Part shown: one piece after another, positions 1 through 7,973 of the stretch | Position numbering within the stretch: the stretch's first letter is position 1 | How the letters are laid out: every line of letters starts with the position of its first letter | Assembly (NCBI GenBank): GCA_963680875.1 | Contig: OY804588.1 | Coordinates: 94,854,233-94,918,232 of the forward strand | Origin: Bathymodiolus brooksi | Lineage: Eukaryota > Mollusca > Bivalvia > Mytilida > Modiolidae | Length of the DNA: 64,000 nt | Reading direction: 5' to 3' | The notes under the pieces: model-generated | The model's input: the letters and a program-made list of their open reading frames with translations, nothing else | Database searches by the model: none | What the model was told of the DNA's origin: nothing | Position numbers and translations under genes: made by a program

Positions 1-216
1 TGAGGGATCACTTTGTCTACGGGAAACTGGGAAATATAGGAAATATATACTGAAATGGAGAATAAATGAACACTGATATCAACACTCAAATGAGATAAGG
101 CATAGGGGTAAAGGTACAAGTGAATGTCAAATGTACGTTAAATACATTATGGGAAAATGATTAGTTGTGTAGGAGGTTTCTATGTACCAGTTTAGAAGAA
201 AAGATTCTGGCACATA

Positions 217-235
217 GTTGTAATGTTATTACAAC
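217..235. repeat. Small perfect hairpin (8-bp stem, 3-nt loop)
   Basis: GTTGTAAT (217-224) and ATTACAAC (228-235) are exact reverse complements separated by GTT. The stem is AT-rich and has no T tract typical of a terminator. It overlaps the left member of a 12-bp direct repeat. It may be chance or the scar of a small insertion. Confidence 0.6.
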
Positions 236-236
236 A

Positions 237-284
237 TTTGTCTCCCTTGTATTTTTATTGTATCTTAACCTGCATTTCTTTCAG
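237..284 (+). other. Candidate 3' splice site (branch point, pyrimidine tract, AG)
   Basis: A pyrimidine-rich stretch runs from about 239 and ends TTTCTTTCAG at 284. A branch-point-like TTAAC lies at 265-269, which puts its A 16 nt before the AG; this is slightly short but usable. Together with the GTAAGT at 338 it frames a 53-bp exon. Evidence is signal content only. Confidence 0.4.
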
Positions 285-337
285 GGAAATGAGACAGCAA
301 CTGAATTCTGTGCCTTCCTAAAGAATCAAGAAAAAAA
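285..337 (+). CDS. Candidate internal coding exon of an unknown gene (partial)
   Basis: This 53-bp segment lies between a pyrimidine-rich acceptor ending CAG at 284 and a perfect GTAAGT donor at 338-343. One of the three forward frames is open across it and reads GNETATEFCAFLKNQEK; the other two contain stops (TGA at 289, TAA at 319). Fifty-three bases is short but within the range of animal internal exons, and would leave the frame shifted by two bases. I do not recognise the peptide. If it is real, the gene runs left to right and the satellite array downstream lies in its following intron, which would then be longer than 63 kb, or beyond its end. A 12-bp direct repeat surrounds the segment, so an inserted fragment with chance splice signals is the main alternative. 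No start codon, promoter or further exon can be seen. Confidence 0.33.
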
Positions 338-343
338 GTAAGT
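338..343 (+). other. Candidate 5' splice donor GTAAGT
   Basis: An exact GTAAGT follows a run of A. This is the best match to the U1-binding consensus in the flank, and it decides the right edge of the candidate exon. Confidence 0.4.
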
Positions 344-460
344 TATTACAACAGGGAAGGAATTAATTAATTAGTTTAGGGTTAAGTTTGTTTAATATCA
401 CTTTCAAAATAAGTGGATAGGATTTTCTTATTAATATTAGTTCGCACTTTGTAGCATAAA

Positions 461-488
461 TTTGAGCGTACCTGATGAAGATTATACC
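461..488 (+). repeat. Diverged single copy of the satellite monomer head
   Basis: Aligned without gaps to the first 28 bases of the 39-bp monomer, 22 of 28 positions match; the following 11 bases do not. Three of the six differences (leading T, ACCT for AGCT, GATT for GGTT) also occur as variants inside the array. Translation in the monomer register gives LSVPDEDYT, close to the SVPDEGYSN variant monomers. It lies about 260 bp before the array. Confidence 0.75.
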
Positions 489-537
489 AGAATGACTCTT
501 GCACACTAAATTAGATATCTACGTTTTTATTACTATC

Positions 538-595
538 ACTGGGTCGATATCTCTACTGGAGACTTATAAGTCCCAACGATATTCACCTGCCCAGT
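538..595. repeat. Nested inverted repeat centred on a 12-bp palindrome
   Basis: GACTTATAAGTC at 561-572 is a perfect palindrome. ACTGGG at 538-543 and CCCAGT at 590-595 are exact reverse complements placed symmetrically about the same centre. ATATC (547-551) and GATAT (578-582) form a further pair, slightly out of register. The arrangement looks like a conserved fold or the core of the dispersed element. Confidence 0.65.
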
Positions 596-703
596 AGTCA
601 GTATTTCGCAACTGACATGTTTTTTTCAGAAACATTTATTATTGAAATTATCAGTTTCTAAAGAATTTCATTATTATTCAAACTAAGGTTCTCCTTCCTG
701 GTT

Positions 704-749
704 TTCCAATCTTTTGCGTTAAGCACCATAAATCTGCAATCTTTTGACT
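704..749 (+). repeat. Two degenerate monomer tails at the array boundary
   Basis: Bases 704-719 and 734-749 each match the last 16 bases of the monomer (TTCTAATCTTTTGACT) at 13 of 16 positions. They are 30 bp apart, separated by 14 bases that do not match. They mark the decayed left boundary of the array, or the sequence from which the monomer tail was recruited. Confidence 0.65.
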
Positions 750-3109
750 GAGTGTAGCTGATGAAGGTTATTCTAATCTTTTGACTGAGTGTAGCTGATG
801 AAGGTTATTCTAATCTTTTGACTATGAGTGTAGCTGATGAAGGTTATTCTAATCTTTTGACTATGAGTGTAGCTGATGAAGGTTATTCTAATCTTTTGAC
901 TGAGTGTAGCTGATGAAGGTTATTCTAATCTTTTGACTGAGTGTAGCTGATGAATGTTATTCTAATCTTTTGACTATGAGTGTAGCTGATGAAGGTTATT
1001 CTAATCTTTTGACTATGAGTGTAGCTGATGAAGGTTATTCTAATCTTTTGACTGAGTGTAGTTGATGAAGGTTATTCTAATCGTTTGACAGAGTGTAGCT
1101 GATGAAGGTTATTCTAATCTTTTGACTATGAGTGTAGCTGATGAAGGTTATTCTAATCTTTTGACTGATTGTAGCTGATGAAGGTTACTCTAATCTGTTC
1201 ACTATGAGTGTAGCTGATGAAGGTTATTCTAATCTTTTGACTGAGTGTAGCTGATGAAGATTATTCTAATCTTATGATTATGAGTGTAACTGATGAAGGT
1301 TATTCTAATCTTTTGACTATGAGTGTAGCTGATGAAGGTTATTCTAATCTTTTGACTGAGTGTAGTTGATGAAGGTTATTCTAATCTTTTGACTGAGTGT
1401 AGCTGATGAAGGTTATTCTAATCTTTTGACTGAGTGTAGCTGATGAAGGTTATTCTAATCTTTTGACTATGAGTGTAGCTGATGAAGGTTATTCTAATCT
1501 TTTGACTGAGTGTAGCTGATGAAGGTTATTCTAATCTTTTGACTAAGTGTAGCTGATGAAGGTTATTCTAATCTTTTGACTGAGTGTAGCTGATGAAGGT
1601 TATTCTAATCTTTTGACTATGAGTGTAGCTGATGAAGGTTATTCTAATCTTTTGACTATGAGTGTAGCTGATGAAGGTTATTCTAATCTTTTGACTATGA
1701 GTGTAGCTGATGAAGGTTATTCTAATCTTTTGACTGATTGTAGCTGATGAAGGTGTTACTCTAATCTTTTGACTATGAGTGTAGCTGATGAAGGTTATTC
1801 TAATCTCTTGACTATGAGTGTAGCTGATGAAGATTATTCTAATCTTTTGATTATGAGTGTAGCTGATGAAGGTTATTCTAATCTTTTGACTATGAGTGTA
1901 GCTGATGAAGGTTATTCTAATCTTTTGACTGAGTGTAGTTGATGAAGGTTATTCTAATCTTTTGACTGATTGTAGCTGATGAAGGTTATTCTAATCTTTT
2001 GACTGAGTGTAGCTGATGAAGGTTATTCTAATCTTTTGACTATGAGTGTAGCTGATGAAGGTTATTCTAATCTTTTGACTATGAGTGTAGCTGATGCAGG
2101 TTATTCTAATCTTTTGACTGAGTGTAGCTGATGAAGGTTATTCTAATCTTTTGACTGAGTGTAGCTGATGAAGGTTATTCTAATCTTTTGACTGAGTGTA
2201 GCTGATGAAGGTTATTCTAATCTTTTGACTATGAGTGTAGCTGATGAAGGTTATTCTAATCTTTTGACTATGAGTGTAGCTGATGAAGGTTATTCTAATC
2301 TTTTGACTGAGTGTAGCTGATGAAGGTTATTCTAATCTTTTGACTGAGTGTAGCTGATGAAGGTTATTCTAATCTTTTGACTGAGTGTAGCTGATGAAGG
2401 TTATTCTAATCTTTTGACTGAGTGTAGCTGATGAAGGTTATTCTAGTCTTTTGACTATGAGTGTAGCTTATGAAGGTTATTCTAATCTGTTGACTGAGTG
2501 TAGCTGATGAAGGTTATTCTAATCTTTTGACTGAGTGTAGCTGATGAAGGTTATTCTAATCTTTTGACTGGTTGTAGCTGATGAAGGTTATTCTAATTTT
2601 TTGACTTTGAGTGTAGCTGATGAATGTTATTCTAATCGTTTAACTGAGTGTAGCTGATGAAGGTTATTCTAATCTTTTGACTATGAGTGTAGCTGATGAA
2701 GGTTATTCCAATCTTTTGACTTTGAGTGTAGCTGATGAATGTTATTCTAATCATTTGACTGAGTGTAGCTGATGAAGGTTATTCTAATCTTTTGACTATG
2801 AGTGTACCTGATGAAGGTTATTCTAATCGTTTGACTATGAGTGTAGCTGATGAAGGTTATTCTAATCTTTTGACCATGAGTGTAGCTGATGAAGGTTATT
2901 CTAACATTTTGACTATGAGTGTAGCTGATGAAGGTTATTCTAATCTCTTGACTATGAGTGTAGCTGATGAAGGTTATTCTAATATTTTGACTATGAGTGT
3001 AGCTGATGAAGGTTATTCTAATCTTTTGACTATGAGGGTAGCTGATGAAGGTTATTCTAATCTTTTGACTATGAGTGTAGCTGATGAAGGTTATTCTAAT
3101 CTCTTGACT
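750..3109 (+). repeat. Proximal array edge, mixed 37/39-bp units
   Basis: About half the units are the 37-bp form, against a small minority in the core. Rare variants concentrate here: TCGTTTGACA, CTGTTCACT, CTTATGATT, AGCTTATG. Bases 750-1053 (eight units, four of each length) match the last part of module E. The stretch from 1054 follows the full module order for over ten units, 2,056 bp before its next copy at 3110. Bases 2798-3109 are the first pure run of 39-bp units, eight in a row. Higher divergence at an array edge is usual for satellites. Confidence 0.85.
1736..1774 (+). repeat. Odd monomer: 37-bp type with a 2-bp GT insertion
   Basis: The unit starts GATTGTAGC like the 37-bp class but reads GAAGGTGTTACT, a GT duplication that restores a length of 39. 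It shows that length alone does not define the lineage. I noticed no second copy. Confidence 0.7.
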
Positions 3110-3754
3110 GAGTGTAGTTGATGAAGGTTATTCTAATCGTTTGACAGAGTGTAGCTGATGAAGGTTATTCTAATCTTTTGACTATGAGTGTAACTGATGA
3201 AGGTTATTCTAATCTTTTGACTGATTGTAGCTGATGAAGGTTACTCTAATCTGTTCACTATGAGTGTAGCTGATGAAGGTTATTCTAATATTTTGACTGA
3301 GTGTAGCTGATGAAGATTATTCTAATCTTATGATTATGAGTGTAACTGATGAAGGTTATTCTAATCTTTTGACTATGAGTGTAGCTCATGAAGGTTATTC
3401 TAATCTTTTGACTGAGTGTAGTTGATGAAGGTTATTCTAATCTTTTGACTGAGTGTAGCTGATGAAGGTTATTCTAATCTTTTGACTGAGTGTAGCTGAT
3501 GAAGGTTATTCTAATCTTTTGACTATGAGTGTAGCTGATGAAGGTTATTCTAATCTTTTGACTATGAGTGTAGCTGATGAAGGTTATTCTAATCTTTTGA
3601 CTGAGTGTAGCTGATGAAGGTTATTCTAATCTTTTGACTGAGTGTAGCTGATGAATGTTATTCTAATCTTTTGACTATGAGTGTAGCTGATGAAGGTTAT
3701 TCTAATCTTTTGACTATGAGTGTAGCTGATGAAGGTTATTCTAATCTTTTGACT
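3110..3754 (+). repeat. Edge module E, copy 1 (645 bp, 17 units)
   Basis: Seventeen units, nine of 37 bp and eight of 39 bp, sum exactly to 645 bp. The order is marked by GAGTGTAGTTG with TCGTTTGACA, then GATTGTAGC with CTGTTCACT, then GAAGATTATT with CTTATGATT, then AGCTCATG. The next copy starts directly at 3755. The pair is copied again at 18523. Confidence 0.85.
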
Positions 3755-4282
3755 GAGTGTAGTTGATGAAGGTTATTCTAATCGTTTGACAGAGTGTAGC
3801 TGATGAAGGTTATTCTAATCTTTTGACTATGAGTGTAGCTGATGAAGGTTATTCTAATCTTTTGACTGATTGTAGCTGATGAAGGTTACTCTAATCTGTT
3901 CACTATGAGTGTAGCTGATGAAGGTTATTCTAATATTTTGACTGAGTGTAGCTGATGAAGATTATTCTAATCTTATGATTATGAGTGTAACTGATGAAGG
4001 TTATTCTAATCTTTTGACTATGAGTGTAGCTCATGAAGGTTATTCTAATCTTTTGACTGAGTGTAGTTGATGAAGGTTATTCTAATCTTTTGACTGAGTG
4101 TAGCTGATGAAGGTTATTCTAATCTTTTGACTGAGTGTAGCTGATGAAGGTTATTCTAATCTTTTGACTATGAGTGTAGCTGATGAAGGTTATTCTAATC
4201 TTTTGACTGAGTGTAGCTGATGAAGGTTATTCTAATCTTTTGACTAAGTGTAGCTGATGAAGGTTATTCTAATCTTTTGACT
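3755..4282 (+). repeat. Edge module E, copy 2 (truncated, 528 bp)
   Basis: It repeats the first twelve units of copy 1 in order, then two different 37-bp units (one reading GACTAAGTG), before pure 39-bp core begins at 4283. This is the junction between edge and core organisation. Confidence 0.8.
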
Positions 4283-5015
4283 ATGAGTGTAGCTGATGAA
4301 GGTTATTCTAATATTTTGACTATGAGTGTAGCTGATGAAGGTTATTCTAATCTTTTGACTATGAGTGTAGCTGATGAAGGTTATTCTAATATTTTGACTA
4401 TGAGTGTAGCTGATGAAGGTTATTCTAATCTTTTGACTATGAGGGTAGCTGATGAAGGTTATTCTAATCTTTTGACTATGAGGGTAGCTGATGAAGGTTA
4501 TTCTAATATTTTGACTATGAGTGTAGCTGATGAAGGTTATTCTAATCTTTTGACTATGAGTGTAGCTGATGAAGGTTATTCTAATATTTTGACTATGAGT
4601 GTAGCTGATGAAGGTTATTCTAATCTTTTGACTATGAGTGTAGCTGATTAAAGTTATTCTAATATTTTGACTATGAGTGTAGCTGATGAAGGTTATTCTA
4701 ATCTTTTGACTATGAGTGTAGCTGATGAAGGTTATTTTAATATTTTGACTATGAGTGTAACTGATGAAGGTTATTCTAATATTTTGACTATGAGTGTAGC
4801 TGATGAAGGTTATTCTAATATTTTGACTATAAGTGTAGCTGATGAAGGTTATTCTAATCTTTTGACTATGAGTGTAGCTGATGAAGGTTATTCTAATCTT
4901 TTGACTATGAGTGTAGCTGATGAAGGTTATTCTAATCTTTAGACTATGAGTGTTGCTGATGAAGGTTATTCTAATATTTTGACTGAGTGTAGCTGATGGA
5001 GGTTATTCTAATCTT
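4283..5015 (+). repeat. Core lead-in with first GATTAA and TTTAGACT units
   Basis: Nearly all units are 39 bp and alternate CTTTTG and ATTTTG endings. The first GATTAAAGTT unit occurs here (stop at 4649-4651), followed by the TATTTTAATATTT and ATAAGTGTAGC variants and a TTTAGACT unit near 4940. The same order recurs at 19696-20428 with the 15,413-bp offset. Confidence 0.8.
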
Positions 5016-7973
5016 TTGACTATGAGGGTAGCTGATGGAGGTTATTCTAATCTTTTGACTATGAGTGTAGCTGATGAAGGTTATTCTAATATTTTGACTA
5101 TGAGTGTAGCTGATGAAGGTTATTCTAATCTTTTGACTATGAGTGTAGCTGATGAAGTTTATTCTAATATTTTGACTTTGAGTGTAGCTGATGGAGGTTA
5201 TTCTAATCTTTTGACTATGAGTGTAGCTGATGAAGGTTATTCTAATCTTTTGACTATGAGTGTAGCTGATGAAGGTTATTCTAATATTTTGACTATGAGT
5301 GTAGCTGATGAAGGTTATTCTAATATTTTGACTATGAGTGTAGCTGATGAAGGTTATTCTAATCTTTTGACTATGAGTGTAGCTGATGAAGGTTATTCTA
5401 ATATTTTGACAATGAGTGTAGCTGATGAAGGTTATTCTAATCTTTTGACTATGAGGGTAGCTGATGAAGGTTATTCTAATCTTTTGACTATGAGTGTAGC
5501 TGATGAAGGTTATTCTAATCTTTTGACTATGAGTGTAGCTGATGAAGGTTATTCTAATATTTTGACTATGAGTGTAGCTGATGAAGGTTATTCTAATCTT
5601 TTGACTATGAGTGTAGCTGATGAAGGTTATTCTAATATTTTGACTATGAGTGTAGCTGATGAAGGTTATTCTAATCTTTTGACTATGAGTGTAGCTGATG
5701 AAGGTTATTGTAATATTTTGACTATGAGTGTAACTGATGAAGGTTATTCTAATATTTTGACTATGAGTGTAGCTGATGAAGGTTATTCTAATATTTTGAC
5801 TATGAGTGTAGCTGATGAAGGTTATTCTAATCTTTTGACTATGAGTGTAGCTGATGAAGGTTATTCTAATATTTTGACTATGAGTGTAGCTGATGAAGGT
5901 TATTCTAATCTTTTGACTATGAGGGTAGCGGATGAAGGTTATTCTAATCTTTTGACTATGAGGGTAGCTGATGAAGGTTATTCTAATATTTTGACTATGA
6001 GTGTAGCTGATGAAGGTTATTCTAATCTTTTGACTATGAGTGTAGCTGATTAAAGTTATTCTAATATTTTGACTATGAGTGTAGCTGATGAAGGTTATTC
6101 TAATCTTTTGACTATGAGTGTAGCTGATGAAGGTTATTCTAATATTTTGACTATGAGTGTAACTGATGAAGGTTATTCTAATATTTTGACTATGAGTGTA
6201 GCTGATGAAGGTTATTCTAATATTTTGACTATGAGTGTAGCTGATGAAGGTTATTCTAATCTTTTGACTATGAGTGTAGCTGATGAAGGTTATTCTAATC
6301 TTTTGACTATGAGTGTAGCTGATGAAGGTTATTCTAATCTTTTGACTATGAGTGTTGCCGATGAAGGTTATTCTAATATTTTGACTGAGTGTAGCTGATG
6401 GAGGTTATTCTAATATTTTGACTATGAGTGTAGCTGATGAAGGTTATTCTAATCTTTTGACTATGAGTGTAGCTGATGAAGGTTATTCTAATATTTTGAC
6501 TATGAGTGTAGCTGATGAAGGTTATTCTAATATTTTGACTATGAGTGTAGCTGATGAAGGTTATTCTAATCTTTTGACTATGAGTGTAGCTGATGAAGGT
6601 TATTCTAATATTTTGACTATGAGTGTAGCTGATGAAGGTTATTCTAATCTTTTGACTATGAGTGTAGCTGATGAAGGTTATTCTAATCTTTTGACTATGA
6701 GTGTAGCTGATGAAGTTTATTCTAATATTTTGACTTTGAGTGTAGCTGATGGAGGTTATTCTAATCTTTTGACTATGAGTGTAGCTGATGAAGGTTATTC
6801 TAATCTTTTGACTATGAGTGTAGCTGATGAAGGTTATTCTAACATTTTGACTCTGAGTGTAGCTGATGAAGGTTATTCTAATCTCTTGACTATGAGTGTA
6901 GGTGATGAAGGTTATTCTAATATTTTGACTATGAGTGTAGCTGATGAAGGTTATTCTAATCTCTTGACTATGAGTGTAGCTGATGAAGGTTATTCTAATA
7001 TTTTGACTGAGTGTAGCTGATGAAGGTTATTCTAATATTTTGACTATGAGTGTAGCTGATGAATGCTATTCTAATCTCTTGACTATGAGTGTGGCTGATG
7101 AAGGTTATTCTAACATTTTGACTATGAGTGTAGCTGATGAAGGTTATTCTAATCTCTTGACTATGAGTGTAGCTGATGAAGGTTATTCTAATATTTTGAC
7201 TATGAGTGTAGCTGATGAAGGTTATTCTAATCTTTTGACTATGAGTGTAGCTGATGAAGGTTATTCTAATATTTTGACTATGAGTGTAGCTGATGAAGGT
7301 TATTCTAATCTTTTGACTATGAGTGTAGCTGATGAAGGTTATTCTAATATTTTGACTATGAGTGTAGCTGATGAAGGTTATTCTAATCTTTTGACTATGA
7401 GGGTAGCTGATGAAGGTTATTCTAATCTTTTGACTATGAGGGTAGCTGATGAAGGTTATTCTAATATTTTGACTATGAGTGTAGCTGATGAAGGTTATTC
7501 TAATCTTTTGACTATGAGTGTAGCTGATGAAGGTTATTCTAATATTTTGACTATGAGTGTAGCTGATGAAGGTTATTCTAATCTTTTGACTATGAGTGTA
7601 GCTGATTAAAGTTATTCTAATATTTTGACTATGAGTGTAGCTGATGAAGGTTATTCTAATCTTTTGACTATGAGTGTAGCTGCTGAAGGTTATTTTAATA
7701 TTTTGACTATGAGTGTAACTGATGAAGGTTATTCTAATATTTTGACTATGAGTGTAGCTGATGAAGGTTATTCTAATATTTTGACTATAAGTGTAGCTGA
7801 TGAAGGTTATTCTAATCTTTTGACTATGAGTGTAGCTGATGAAGGTTATTCTAATCTTTTGACTATGAGTGTAGCTGATGAAGGTTATTCTAATCTTTAG
7901 ACTATGAGTGTTGCTGATGAAGGTTATTCTAATATTTTGACTGAGTGTAGCTGATGGAGGTTATTCTAATCTT
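5016..7973 (+). repeat. Core higher-order repeat, copy 1 (2,958 bp)
   Basis: It is anchored on the ATGAGGGTAGCTGATGGAGG variant. Ordered markers are GAAGTTTATT, GACTTTGAG with GATGGAGG, TATTGTAAT, GTAACTGATG, GTAGCGGATG, GATTAAAG (6051), GTTGCCGATG, AACATTTTGACTCTGAG, GTAGGTGATG and GAATGCTATT. The next copy is 39 bp longer because one monomer differs in number near 5.5 kb. Confidence 0.85.

Larger units (their letters stand above)
225..353. repeat. 12-bp direct repeat pair flanking the candidate exon
   Basis: GTTATTACAACA occurs exactly at 225-236 and 342-353 and brackets 105 bp that contain the candidate exon and its acceptor. A perfect 12-bp direct repeat this close is unlikely by chance and could be a target-site duplication or microduplication. 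No poly-A tail or terminal inverted repeats mark the enclosed segment as a transposon, so the origin stays open. Confidence 0.55.
1..454. other. Unique AT-rich left flank
   Basis: This is non-repetitive, AT-rich sequence with no satellite monomers. No long open frame, tRNA or rRNA is visible. It contains a small perfect hairpin, a 12-bp direct repeat pair and one plausible internal exon, each listed separately. The composition and splice-like signals fit an intron or gene-flanking region of an animal genome. Outside those items I see nothing I can name. Confidence 0.7.
455..749 (+). mobile_element. Diverged copy of a dispersed repeat (bivalve-type), founder candidate for the satellite
   Basis: The segment carries a series of blocks: a head reading TTGAGCGTACCTGATGAAG, then CACACTAAATT, CACTGGGTCGAT, CCCAGTAGTCAGTA, ACTGACATG and AAACTAAGG. 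I recall this block order from short dispersed repeats that are abundant in bivalve mollusc genomes; this is memory, not a search. The middle contains a nested inverted repeat (538-595). There is no protein-coding capacity, so it would be non-autonomous. The head resembles the satellite monomer, and the tail runs straight into the first full monomer at 750, where a second copy of the head would be expected if the element were tandem. Element class (MITE, SINE or Helitron-like) and exact ends are not determined. Confidence 0.5.

Noticed and set aside
375..386. Telomere-like TTTAGGGTTAAG in the flank
   Set aside because: It is only about one and a half TTAGGG units in AT-rich DNA, and no tandem run follows.
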